The translations under genes were made by a program, and so were the position numbers. Under the pieces are notes generated by a model, which did not search any database, was not told where the DNA came from, and saw only the letters and a list, made by a program, of their open reading frames with translations. Shown here in pieces: positions 50,701 through 63,145 of a DNA stretch of 64,000 bases (positions are counted from its first letter, which is position 1; every line of letters begins with the position of its first letter). Source of the DNA: Populus alba (Eukaryota > Streptophyta > Magnoliopsida > Malpighiales > Salicaceae); NCBI RefSeq assembly GCF_005239225.2, contig NC_133294.1:19543631-19607630 (forward strand). The letters are read 5' to 3'.

Positions 50701-52442
50701 TTTCAAAAACCAAAAGAAGCACCTAACCCGAAACAAGCATTCCAATGATGAAAAATAAAAAAGATAAAAAAAAAAAAAAACATATGAGATCAAGTTTCAG
50801 CTCACTAGATAGAAAAGTGGACCAAAACTGAACCTGCGTGGCCCAACTCATAACTAACTAATCTCCAGAGAGCTGCTTTCCAAAACACGCAAGTCTCGTA
50901 GCTTCGAATACCAGAAATTAGTCATTGATTTCACACGGCAGAACTCCTATGCCTGCGTTCTGATTTCTCTTTCCATGTATACCAGTTTAGTCTCTCCTGC
51001 CCTCACCCTATTAGAAACCGCTAGTCATTTGACTGGATCAAAAAATAAAATTTCAACATGGAAAAAAGAACACGTAGGTATCACTAACGATTTTTTAACA
51101 TTATTTTTTTTAATTATTAACTGATCATGTATTTAATAAAATAAATTAAAAATTATATATGTTAATAATTATTTTTAAAAAAAAAAAAAGTTGTCAAAGC
51201 TAAACAAAAACTGCAGGGACAAGAAGGCAAAAGAAAACTATAAATTAAGATATATGAAATTATGCCACAGTAAGCCTTTCCAATTTTGTTTAATTATATG
51301 GAAATGATTTTTTTTTTTTTTTTGCAAGAAGAGTAATGAATTTAATTTTATTGAAATTAAATAATTTGCTAGTATAATTCCTTATTTTTTTATTAATATT
51401 TATTTTCTACAAAAAATATAACTTTTTTTCTATTTTATTTATTTAATAAAAATCAAAAGCAATAAGAGCAAATCTTTTTTTTTTTTTTGAAAGATTTGAA
51501 ATAAGGGTTATGAGGTATTTATCTTAATAAAAACCCTTCATCTTGTCAACATGCTCCATTTATTTTCAACATTTGTTTACCATAATAATTATTTTCTACC
51601 CAACATCACAAAAAGCAATTTTATTATTATAAAAAAAATAATATTATAATAAATTTGGCGTTAATGCATTAAAAAGTTTTAGAAAAAATATATTTCCTTG
51701 TGCATTGCAACAAGAAACTTTTTTTATAGTGTTACTAAACCCGACTTGGTCTTTTTTTGCTTGATCTAAGTTTCAAATTAAACTAATCAAAATCTAAGTT
51801 AATCTAATATGATATAGTTGATTTAAAAGGTCATAACATGATCAAGTAAACTTGATAAAAAAAAAAACATATTTTGTCTTTTTATTAAAAAAAGAAGAAA
51901 ATGTTGTTATATTTTAAAAAAAAATATACGACGTTTCGAATTGATCTAGGTCAGAACCAGCTAACACACTAGATCTATTACTCAGGTCACATTGCTTATG
52001 CTAGAAACTTTTTTTTTTTCAGTGTTACTAAATCCACGACTTGTTTTTTTATAAAGTGATGTATAATAAAAACACAATCCCTTTTAGTTTTTTTTTAATT
52101 AATAATAATAATTAATCGAAGTTATGGCCAATTTCGAGTGGTGCCAAGATGTCAATCAATTTTTGTTTATATAAACAAGGTTTGTGCTACAATTTCTCGT
52201 GGAACTATTATATACAATGTCCGGAGCAGAGCACTCATAACCTTAACCAAGATGTTTAGTTCTTTTCTTTCGTTGTTAATGTAACAGAAAGATTTGAAAC
52301 TCGCAGACCAAATGTTTTCCTTGATTTTTATTTCTTCACAACCATCTAATGGTTGTCTCATAAGCATATAATCATTAAATTTCAAGAAAACTACAGAAAT
52401 AAGTTAAAATGTCAGAAAGTAGTGTGATAAAATACAACCGGG

Positions 52443-55400
52443 CTAAAACGATGTCTCAGAACTAGAAGAAGGAGGGCCTTCCAGACGAATATAATCGTAC
52501 ATAATCCCCTGGAAAGGGCTGGTGCTTCTTGGCTGTGTCAAGAACACAGCGTTATCACCTTCAACAAGTCGAGCACCAGGGACATCTATACCATACAGCC
52601 AGTAGAGTCCATGAATTCCATGTCTTGCAATTGAGTTATCCTTCCCTATCAATCCGCTCGAAAATAAGGGTTTGGCCTTTGGATCGTTTATTCGAACCTT
52701 TTAAAAAATAAACTTGGATTAGTGCTATGTAAAACTAACATCAATGGAAACTGGATGTTCTGTGGCTTTTTCTTTGTCTGTTTGTTTTTTTTCTTTCTGG
52801 AATTACTTCTGATTAGTTAATGATCATTTGAAGATTACCATACCTGCAATTCAGAAACAGTAGCCGATGCAAGTGCTACACGTAGTTTATAGATGCCATT
52901 TTGCTCCACTTTGTCAAGATTAAACTTGATTTGCCATGTGGTTCTCTGGTATGTGTTATCATCCTTCTTCCTGCAATCAAGAAGCCAAAGATACAAATGA
53001 ACAGGTCCTCTTAACTACATGTTAATGAAAGCAAAACAGCATCGAGGTTGCAGAATTGCACCTGGTAACCTGAGCATAGAGCCAATCTTTTCTGTAATCA
53101 CTAACTCCAACGGTGTACACCAGGTCTCCATCAGGATATAATTCGCCATATCTTTCCCACAGTCCGTACTGCCTAAACCTGAAAATGAATGCAAGTATCC
53201 AATCGATGTTCATATGATGACACGATGGAGCTGAAATTTCTGCTCCAGGCGCGTGCACAAGGAAGATGGAAAAAGGTTATTGCAAAAATAAGCCTCATCA
53301 GGACAGATTGCTTTTCACAAACCTGTCAGGATGATTAACATAGAGTTTATTGATGTACTTAGGATTAGGATCAGGAACATAAAACTCCTCTGCCGAACGA
53401 TCAGGGATGCCTATCTCCCACAATGTTGGCCCGTCTCTTGGAGGCTCGTACACGAGATCACCCATCTCAATGTCACAGCCTGTGTTCCAGGATTTTTAAG
53501 GTAAAAATGTTTTGTAGTGGTAGAATAAACCCAAAGAAATTAATACAGAATCAAATCAATGGAGTTATACCTGATGTAATGGTAATGGAAACGTCGTATC
53601 TATAATCGCCAATAACGCCAGGAACCCATGCGTAAAGGTTATAGTCACCAGTGCGCACATTATTGATGGAAAAGTAGCCGCCCTCATCTGCTCTATTCCA
53701 GAATTGGTAATCCTGATAGAAAATAGCAGGTAACATTATTTTCTTCCAGAATCTGCCAGAAAAAAAAAAAAAAAAAAAAAAAAACAATTCCCGTAAAATG
53801 GCTTCTGTTAAGATCGACAGAGCATTGGTTCTCTTTATTCCTTTGGCGGATTCTTACAGTGCTTCTTTGTTATGTCGCGGAAATGGTTAAGAATAGACAA
53901 GATAACAAAAAATCAGAGTCACACCTTGCATTCTCTTTGCCACGATCCGACATCTCCTGGTAGTGCTAGTCCAACATAAGCTCCATTTGCTGGTGTATAA
54001 TCATCGCTTACAAACCTAGACATTGAACAAGACAGTCATTAAAAGAAAGTAATCGCAGATAAACCAGTTTGATCGTCTCTGCACCCCTACCTGTCTAGCA
54101 CAAATAATCTGCCACTAACATTCCCTCGTTGATCCGATTTTTGGTAATCCTCCGAAGCTGGAAATCTATAAGGCCAGCTTTGGACTTCAATCAACATCTA
54201 ATAACCACAAATATCAATCTTTATCAGTTCTAACTTATTAAAGATGAAATTTGCTTGAACTACTGGTATAGTTTAAGAGTTAATCTCAAAATAACCTGCA
54301 ATTTAGCGTCCTCCCAAAGCGAAAGAGGGTCATCTCCATCCATCACAGAATTAAAATACATAAACACGGGTCCAAATACTTTCTTCCATGCCTCACCAGC
54401 TCCAATTTTGGGCACCAAATCTTCTCCCGAATAATGTGCACTGACAAACATCTGGTCATGACATTTGGATCCAATAAAAGCAATTTGTCATAGACTATCA
54501 TTGCAATAAAATGCTGTTAAAAATGAAGAGGCTAATAATCTACATAGCTTACCGCAAGGGTGGTTGGTCCAACATGAGAGGTTAAGTTCTGTTTAACTGG
54601 TCCACCAGATCGAAACTCATCGCTTGGTGTAATTTGCCAGAACCCTACTGCCGGGTCCATACATATCCACCCATGTACCTTGTTGTCTTTATTTTCAATT
54701 GAGTATTGGTACTTATCATCCACCTATACATTTTATAATGGAAGAGATCAAAATCCTGTAAAAATTAGAGAGAGAGAGAGAGAGGAGCACATGCCTCTCC
54801 TTTGAAGTCTGGCTCGACAGGATTGACAAGCTGAACTGCCTCAGGGTAGGCCAAGGGTTGGCCTCTTGGTGGCAATCTGTCATCAGGTAATGGCATGTAT
54901 CTTTGTCTATTGTCTGCCGCGATCATGTAGTGAAACCTATCCACTCCAACCATCCCAATTAGAAACTGTCATTACTCCGGGTTTTTAACATTCCATTTCT
55001 TAATATTCTCTCAAGTTTCATGTGAAAAAATAGCCACCGCAAGGCGAAAAAAAAAAGGAGTAAAATCGGTTACTTGTCTTTTCTGAGCTTGAATGCAATC
55101 CTAGTTTCGCCAAGGTTAAAACCAGGCCATTCTTTCAAGTGCTCATAGATGGCGTAAGAGTAGAATCCTGAGGAACCACGAAGCATTACAAACCTATAAT
55201 AGAATTATATTAGGTTTGTCATCATGTTTCTCCTTTTTCAATGGAAAGCATTGAAATAAATAAGGAATTACCTTTTATCTATGTTCAGGGGAACGAGTTT
55301 GCCCTCCTGTGAGGAATCCCATGTTCTTGTGAATGAGACCTCCACTTGTTCTTCGGTTTCTACAATAACCTCAAAACTTCTTCCTTTAATCCTGTACAGT

Positions 55401-56255
55401 AATTAGACCTTCACTGAACTCCGGCTTAAGAAAGAAAGGAATGAGCAATCTCTTCTATTGACCAAATTTTAGTTTAAAATTAAGGACCGACTAACTGTTA
55501 TATTAGTTATGCATCATTAAATTAATATTCAGGTGTTCGTAATAAATTGCACAGATTGTGCCAATCAACATACATGATAACAAGCAAGTATTCGATCAAT
55601 CTTTGGTTAATAATAAAAATCCGAATTTAATGGCATGAGGCTAGCTATTAACAATTCATTAAGAGTTAATTAATTATAAGCCTGTTAGAGAGGGCAGAAA
55701 AAGAGAGCATACACATCGAAAATTCCTGTAGTTCCTGCTGTATTCCATACGAGGTCCCAGTACCTGCATCTCAATCCAAAACGCAGAATTAGAAACATGC
55801 ATGGTCAATTTAGGTAATCTATTTTCTATGCATGTGCCTCGTTGATTTAGCATTTTGCAATCACCAATAGTTTTAGCTCTTCAATTTGTCCCTCATAAGA
55901 AACAAAACAAAAAAAAAGAACAGAAATAAACAAAAAGTATTGTACCCTCTATTAGATTCATCATTTAGAACTTCAAGTAAATTGTCGATGCCACCGTATC
56001 GTATACCAGTGACGATTCCATCTGGGTTTGACAGAGTGACTTGCAGTATGCCATTATCCATCACCACCTACGTACATGCATCATGAAAGCTAAACTTCAA
56101 GAAGAGAACGACAAAAACCTGAAAATCCTTTGCCTAGCATTCTAGCATTTAAGAGAAAATCAAGAAAGAAACCAGAAAAGACATTAATGGGGAAATCAAA
56201 TTTATTAGTTTACATGACGATCCTGAACAAGGAGTTGCACCCCTAAATGTGGCAT
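52443..56255 (-). CDS. Rhamnogalacturonan lyase (PL4), tandem copy 4
   Basis: Predicted pectin rhamnogalacturonan I lyase. Exons in coding order: 56255-56214, 56067-55946, 55763-55713, 55391-55272, 55193-55074, 54936-54795, 54723-54553, 54451-54296, 54197-54091, 54015-53925, 53712-53571, 53479-53323, 53178-53062, 52970-52844, 52697-52443. Total 639 residues, intact. Exon 3 is three codons shorter than in copies 1-3. Intron 6 uses a GC donor (54793-54794), where the sister genes have GT at the same place. Lys203 (VDDKYQYS) and His262 (SAHYSGED) are kept. Upstream of the ATG (MPHLGVQLLVQDRH) the frame reaches a TGA after 16 codons with no other ATG, so no signal peptide is encoded here. The last exon runs six codons or less past the family motif [13 protein letters not shown] before TAG. 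Confidence 0.95.
53761..53784. repeat. 24-base poly(A) run in lyase 4 intron 10
   Basis: An uninterrupted A run on the plus strand (T run in gene direction), about 50 bases inside the intron from the acceptor at 53713. It may act as a polypyrimidine stretch. Confidence 0.8.
54726..54794 (-). other. GC-AG intron in lyase copy 4
   Basis: The exon ends AAAGGAGAG followed by GCATGT and resumes at GTGGATGATAAG. The equivalent introns of copies 1-3 start with GT after the same GGAGAG. An (AG)n run (54767-54784) sits next to the donor. Confidence 0.85.
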
Positions 56256-57429
56256 GCTAAGGCTCTTGATATAGACCCCGGAAACAATTGAATTTTGTAT
56301 GATTCAAATTAGGCTGCAAACTGATACTTATCAATAGTAATACTGACAAGAAATTTGAATGGAGGAGGTCCAAATATATATGAAGGACATTGCAAGAATC
56401 TATTGACCTTCGGCTTCCTTAAAATGCATTCTGTTTATCACTTTTGTCTTTTTAAATCTCTTAACTTAGTCGCCACTCGCAACTCGCCACAGTTTGGTGC
56501 ATTAGATAAAGGCGTGCAAGAATCGCTATATATACGTGGAGCAGAGCAACTGCGTGAGTTACAGAATTAAGATTTAATAAATTATAAGTCTCACTAATCG
56601 CTGTATATATTCTTAAAAAGACATTTTATTACTCAAAACACACAAACGATTAACGTAGGAACAATTCTAGTTTTACACAATTAAGACCTCTAACCCTCAG
56701 AATATTCGGTACTAATCTCTGTTAAGACATGTAGAACACTGTCGTTGGGACGGCGTATTAAATCTCCTTATGTGTATTATTTAAAGGATGATAACAGTGG
56801 GTCCTTAACTTATCGCCGAGTTTTTCTTTATGTATTTATTATGTTTGAGGTCGGTGTTTTTTTTTGTTTTTTTTATGTAGAAAACTTGACCTCCACATCA
56901 AGAAACTGAAACATGGAAGTTAAATATAGCACGCATTGATTCTTATCTCGTTCGGCAAGAGAGACAATACCTTAATTGTTCTGGAGTGCCTGTTCGACTA
57001 AGCTTAGCTTAAATGTTTAATTCTGTTGGATGCATTTGGTGAGCAGATAGGATGGATCAATGTAGAATCAATCGGCCCTAGTTTGTCCTACGTAGAGTGG
57101 GACATAATACTTAACGTAGAGTAGGATTTTTTACTCAGTTTCTGTAATCATTATAAAAAAAAAAAAAATTATACAGATAAATATTATTTTATTGGGTTAG
57201 ATCTGTCCGTCCATAAAAATAAATCGGAGTTATTAAAATAGTAACCGTGTTTTTCTATTTGTATATATGAAGACATAACTGATGTGAAGGTGCAAGAAAG
57301 AAAATAATTTTGTTCTTTTTTTATATTATTATTTCTAGCTCTCAAAAGTAACCAATTCTGAGAAAGTATACATTGCGAAAAAGAATAGATGATTGGTCGA
57401 TTTGTTCACATAGCTGGACGGCAGGCATG

Positions 57430-57453
57430 AATATATATATATATATATATATA
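57430..57453. repeat. (AT)n microsatellite
   Basis: An uninterrupted AT run of about 24 bases. Confidence 0.9.
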
Positions 57454-57753
57454 TTTCATCCTTTGATCTAAATAGTTGAGCCTTTACATCTACATGTAAT
57501 TGGATGGTGTGATGGGACAGAAGAACCACTGGTTTGTCTTCTTAGAAAGTGGACATTAAACGAGATAGAACAAATATTAGTTAGCCAATTGATGTGATTT
57601 CAATTAAGTAAGTTTGGCTTCTTGATTTTTACTTGAAAGGTACTCGACACGATTTGGTATTAGCTTTATTCATGGGAGTGTTGTTATCGTCCATTCAATG
57701 AAACACGAAAAATAGCACTTTATATTCATCATGCATCAAAATAACAACGACAA

Positions 57754-57760
<7 letters not shown>

Positions 57761-57811
<51 letters not shown>
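57761..57811. repeat. Long (AT)n microsatellite
   Basis: About 50 bases of perfect TA dinucleotides, the longest simple repeat in the window. Likely polymorphic in length. Confidence 0.95.
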
Positions 57812-57815
<4 letters not shown>

Positions 57816-59111
57816 TCAACAAATATAATTTCAATTCAAATTCTAAAATAAATTAACTTGAAATTATATAATTTTAAATTTTAAAAAAAAAAAATTGAAT
57901 TAATATGATCCGATTAACTTGATGAATCCCAAGATAATTTGGACGACTAGTAAAAATATTGTTTGACTTAAAAAAAAATCAAGACAACTTCTTTTTAAAA
58001 AAATATATTGAGATGATAATATATTGAATCGACTCAGGTCAACCTAAATTAACGTTTTAAATTTATGATATAGATCATAAGACTATGAAACCTCAAATAA
58101 AATAAATAAAAGATTGTTCTAAATAAAATTATAAAAATATCATAAGATCTTTTTAAATTTTAATTGCTTTAAAATTTTAACTTGAGATATAAGAATACAT
58201 AGAAAAACTTCTCGTAAAATTTTAACTTGATTAAATAATCATATTAAAAGATATTTTATAACTATATAAAAAATTTAAAATGTTAGCTTTAAAATTAGAA
58301 AGAGATATAACCTAGATAATATTTTTTAAAAAAAAAAAAAACTTTATTTGATCGAAGTGGAACAACCATAATATAACAAGAATATTCTGACCAGAATTAA
58401 AACTGAATTTCCGTGCAGAGATTCCAAGTAAAATAAAATCTATTATAGTTTATTTTATTTTTTAAACTAGAACGAAATATACCAATTATCAAAACGAAAC
58501 AAAACAAAGAACCTTGGTCCCAGGCACGAGGGCCATCATGTGCAAAAGCAAGCAAGAAATGCGGGTGCCGACCAGCAGCCTTTGTCCTATCTTATTGGGC
58601 CTTCGGGGCCATCCGGCCCAGGCTTTGCCATTAACATCTGGCTCATTAACAGCAGCACCCTGTAAATACATGGGCTTTGAAAGCTCATTCTGGTAAGAGG
58701 CGAAGGAGAGATTAGGGGGAAACAGTGGTTGTAAATCCATTTACTTCATTATAAACTGCATTTTCCGTGCCCAACCACCATGTTCGGCTCTAATTCTTAA
58801 TGCATATTTCTCCAGTCAAATATCATGGGAAGCGAAGAGAAAGTCACAAAAGACAGTAAACTGACAACATAAAATGCCTGCCAATAACGAGAATGCAACG
58901 TTACTAAGAACCCATCATTTACAAAAGTCCAAATGGTGGAGCTCGTTTCCAATGAGGATACGTCTTAACATAATCTGTCGATATACCAAGACAATCTCAG
59001 TGCGTATAGCATTGCAACAACAGTGTTCTCAGACGATTACAGATACAGACAAAAGGAAATGGTAGCTATTAAGCTGATTTACACAAAGCTCATATGCAAT
59101 ACTTCTCGGTG

Positions 59112-62100
59112 CTAATGCACTTGACTATCCTCAGTTTTCTTCTGGAAGAGAAATGATCCTAACAGAACAGCAATGCCAGTTATTGCAATGGTGAATATAA
59201 GTCGTTTCCGTGAAAAGTCCTGTGGCTGCCTTCTCTGGGGACCTTGTGGCTGTCTTCTTTCAGGAGCCCTCACATCCCTTTTAGACAAATTCCATAAGTT
59301 AAGAACCATGGAAAAAATATTTAAATCCAGATACTAATATCTTTCCAGTAAATCCAAAAGAAGGTTCAGAAAACATAAAGCAAATATCAAAAAATGCTCA
59401 TTGGGATTTCACAACTCAAAGTGTCCACAAAAGAGGCCACAGATGCTGAAGCAGCATACATATCAATACAGGAAAACCATGAAAAAGGTAACCATGCCAG
59501 TGTCTCTATAAAAGGAGGATATGGACGCTCACCATGGCCTCTAATACAAATCTAGGGATCGCAATGGGTACCCACAGTCAGGTTTCTACTATATCCATAC
59601 CCTACTACCTATTATCCAATAGGTAAGAAATTTAGATATTTATACCTTATCCCATCGGGTTTCGGGTATCCATATAGAATATAGATATCAATTAACCAAG
59701 AACTATTTATTATTCAAAATAAAATAAATCAGTAATTTATATATTTGAGGTATGTTTATTTATATTAAATAACAAATTATAAATGTTATACATATATGTG
59801 TGTATTGTGTCAAAATTGGGATATGTATATATTGTATTGTATTAAAAAATTATAAATGTTACATATATATGATACAACTATATATATCTCAGGTTAAGTC
59901 TGGGTCAGGTTTAACAGAAATCATACCATATTCATTACCTATCAGGTAAGGTAAATATCCAAATAAACCCACCCATTCGAGTCAGTTCAAATGTTATCCA
60001 TCCGGTTCCGATGAAATTGTCATCCCTATTCAAATCCATACATGCCAATACTAGGGCCAACTATCCAGAAATAAGCTAGATACCTAAGGGGTCTGCTACC
60101 AATGAAACATTGAAGTCAAGAGAACCATCTTTTCACAGATTAATGCATGCAAATATAACGTTGCAATTGGATAAGGATTTTAAGAAGGAAATAGGAGAGA
60201 GGTTGTTTGATATCCATCATCTCTATTGCATGCATCTCTGCTGCAATAGGTTTAACCATCACTCTCAATGCTTTGCAAATTTTTACATTTTCCACATCCA
60301 CTGTCTCCGATTGTGTTCTGTAATACCACCACCATGCTTCATATGATATATCAATCACATCAAAATCATTTGTGCACAACATGCTATGTGATGAATATCT
60401 CATAAATGAGAACATCAATTTGTAACACTTGGACCTAGAAAATCAGGAAGGCAATATAATAGCATTTTCATTCAAAAATTGCAGGCAAGGGGTATAGTAT
60501 ATCTACCTGGAAGACTCTACAGTAGTATCTGGTAAGCCAGTGCATCTAGACTCATGATTATATCTTTCTCGCAGTCTAATGTATCTATTACACATGTGAC
60601 AGAGTTCTGTCCGATTCCCACATACCTCCTAAAATTAAGAGAAAAGCAGGTGTACATATTAGATATGCTAAAAGCATGCAGCAGAAACAGATGTTGAAAT
60701 TTCTAAATCATTGTGAGGTCCCTACCTGATGCTCAGCTAGATCAACTGCTGGCAATGGAAACTCACAGAACTCACATGTGACAATCCTTTGGGGACAATT
60801 TTCACCTTTATGGACAGCTAGAATTTCACGTTCCATTGTCTCACTGCAGAGTGAACAGGCTACCTACTCGATATACAAGTCAATAATATAGAGAGCATCA
60901 ACATATATTTTAATTACTAAGGTAGACATAAAACAAGTATAGACAAAGAAACAATCCTCTCAAAAAGCAAACAGTAGGAACTCCAAAACTGGATATATTG
61001 GTCTTCAGCACCCACAACTAATAAAAGAAATATTCCTACTATGTACATATGTAACTATTTTGCTTCAAATAGTAGGTCGAAGAAATGGCAAATTTATGAA
61101 AATACACATAATCGATAATGCTAGAAGGAATGCATTAACAACCATAAACAGGATACTTTTTTTCTTCAATTACACCCCATCAAACCCCGCTCCCACATTA
61201 CTTGAACTAATGACCAAGGATCACAATTAATGAAAATGCAAACATGACGACATGATTTTTTTTCCCAGTAAAGCGCCGCACAGAATTAACTGGAATAAGT
61301 TGTCATCGAAAAAATAAATGAAGTGAAGAAGACCATCTCATCTGAAATGAGTAAGAATGATCTCTGAACTAAAAAGCTACTACATTAGCTTTCCACTAAA
61401 AGCAACCACTTCCAGGAGACCAACATACCGGAGCATGAGTGTTCAAGAAATGTTCCTCAGCATGTTTCTTGGGGACCATATCACCACAGATTTTACATTT
61501 TTTGAGATTTCGGAAACAATGTGCATAGTGCAAATCAATGTTTGGGGAAGGAATAGCTCTGTCACTGTAAAAAGAAAAATTAATTGAAAAAGAAATCACT
61601 AATTAGCACATCAGTTTTGTTTAAGCATCAGACCACTCACCGTCACCTGAAAAAAGTAATCCGAGACAAGGACGAACAGTGCACTTGCATACAACATTCC
61701 AGGGGAAAAAACCCAACATATTCCCAAGAAAAGCACATCAAATCAAGGATCACAAGGAAATTATCAAGAAAAGCTTGATCCACATATTAATTTCAGTAAA
61801 ATTACAAAAGACTAGTAAATCGAAAGAATCTAACAAAAACAGCGAAGCTACAAATAAAGGGTTATAATGAAGAATAGATTGAACACAATTCAAGACTCAA
61901 ATGCCTCAAGATACAAGCATTTCAAGGTAAGAGTTGACCACGGTCACGAGAAACACCAATCAAGAAGACAAGCAGATCGAACAAGGATTACACAGAATTT
62001 AAATCCCAAATATTTTACGAAAATCAATAGAGGTTTTGATAAACTTAGACAAGAGAACTCTAGAAAGAAACAAGGCCAATAATTAAATAACAATTAAAAA

Positions 62101-62193
62101 AAAAAAAGAGGGAGAGAGAGGCAATCAGAAACTTGATAGTCATAATTACCAGTGACTGCATATGCTAGTTGATTCCTCAGATGCAACTGCCAT
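59112..62193 (-). CDS. TRAF-type zinc-finger protein with C-terminal membrane anchor
   Basis: Exons in coding order: 62193-62150, 61564-61429, 60863-60726, 60628-60507, 59277-59112; 201 residues, all joins in phase. The N-terminus MAVASEESTSICSHC is followed by a row of Cys/His fingers: CSHC...HYAHC, CKICGDMVP...HFLNTH, CSLC...CPQRIVTCEFC, CHMCNRY...HESRC. This is the layout of the plant TRAF-type zinc-finger/XAF1-like family. I recall a close Arabidopsis relative of similar length (At1g09920), from memory only. Near residues 173-190 a hydrophobic stretch (FTIAITGIAVLLGSFLF) precedes a short charged tail, which suggests a tail-anchored membrane protein with fingers in the cytosol. The biochemical role is unknown; fingers of this kind usually bind proteins. 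The second Cys of CSHC is split by intron 1. Intron 4 (59278-60506) carries a MITE. Confidence 0.93.
59553..60028. mobile_element. hAT-like MITE in intron 4 of the zinc-finger gene
   Basis: A 476-bp insertion with short terminal inverted repeats: left TAGGGATCGCAATGGG, right end complement TAGGGATGACAATTTC. It is flanked by an 8-bp target duplication, TACAAATC (59545-59552) and TTCAAATC (60029-60036), one mismatch. The 8-bp duplication and the TAGGGATNNCAAT end fit hAT superfamily elements. There is no transposase, so it is non-autonomous. It carries GGGTACCC-like and GGGTATCC-like internal sequence. Confidence 0.82.
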
Positions 62194-62705
62194 ATTCGAG
62201 ATACCAAACGACGACCCTTTCTCTTCGATAAAAATCTTAAGGAAAACCAAAATAATCAAGTACACAAATCGAAATCGGATTAGATTGCATGAAAATAACG
62301 ATCGACAAACAGACAAAAGGAAGACTTTATTACAACCTGTGATTTTACTCCTGTTTTGTTCTTAATTACCTTGACCAACTCCTAAGTCTTCTCTGTTCTC
62401 TGTTTTATTGTGCTGTAATAATTTGGGATTTTTTAAGAGGAGCAATTGACGATTCCTTTGGTTTGGGTGAACAAACTCTCTTTTATTTTCGATGGAAAGA
62501 CCTTTTTTTTTGGGTACCCTTTTGAGTCCATATTTTGCCATGCCAAACAAATGCTTTTTCTTGTATCCACGCGCTGTCTACTTGCGTGTGTTACAAGCTC
62601 CTATCTCTTTGGTTTAGTCTCTACCTGGCTAGGTCCTGGCAAATTAACCTTTTCGGCCCAGACAGAACTCTGGTATTTTGGGCTACGGTTTCGATTATTA
62701 AGGAT

Positions 62706-62759
62706 TGCTGGACTTGCACGGGTTTGATGCTTTGCTGGACTTGCATGGGTTTGATCTTT
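62706..62759. repeat. Two-copy 27-bp tandem repeat
   Basis: TGCTGGACTTGCACGGGTTT plus seven bases is followed directly by a near-identical copy, TGCTGGACTTGCATGGGTTT plus seven. Confidence 0.85.
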
Positions 62760-62969
62760 TATTTCAATGTAATGTGCATAGTTTGTTTTTAATGGATTTT
62801 AAAGATGGGATTATCCTTAAAAAAATAAGGTGTAGTTTAAGGTGTGGGAGCAGCCCCTTTTTAACCTTCTTTTTGTTTTGTTTTTGTATGCGTGAGGATA
62901 GTGTATCCAAATACTCGAGACAGTGGGTTTGTTCATGTATTTTTTTTAGGGTAGCAGGTATAATAACAT

Positions 62970-63145
62970 GTTTATTTTCATGTTTTAAAACTGTTATTTA
63001 AAAAAAAAAATTATTTATTTATTTTAAATTAATTTTTTTTATAATTTTAGATTTTTTATGTATTGATGTTAAAAATAATTTTTAAAAAAAAATATTTCAA
63101 TATATTTTCGAGTAAAAAACACTTTATAATACAAAATGAACTCTT
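62970..63145 (+). repeat. AT-rich dispersed repeat copy
   Basis: TTTTCATGTTTTAAAACTG at the left, TATTGATGTTAAAAATAAT in the middle and AAAAAACACTTTATAATAC at the right; same family as 36062-36270. Confidence 0.5.

Larger units (their letters stand above)
47996..52442. other. Intergenic DNA between lyases 3 and 4
   Basis: About 4.4 kb of AT-rich sequence. Two AT-rich dispersed repeats are visible (about 48910-49110 and 50495-50700), together with a TTA/ATT microsatellite near 50200-50222 and many homopolymer runs. No coding sequence was recognised. The region just below 52443 is probably the lyase 4 3' UTR. Confidence 0.55.
56256..59111. other. Intergenic DNA between lyase 4 and the zinc-finger gene
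   Basis: Holds the lyase 4 upstream region (TATATATAG on the minus strand near 56527-56534), two AT microsatellites and long A/T-rich tracts. An open frame on the minus strand at 58489-58740 is unidentified. The zinc-finger gene 3' UTR probably occupies the last 200-300 bases. Confidence 0.5.

Noticed and set aside
62362..63001. Several overlapping short frames near the right end
   Set aside because: No family match, and the overlap on both strands is typical of chance frames. Part is a 27-bp tandem repeat.
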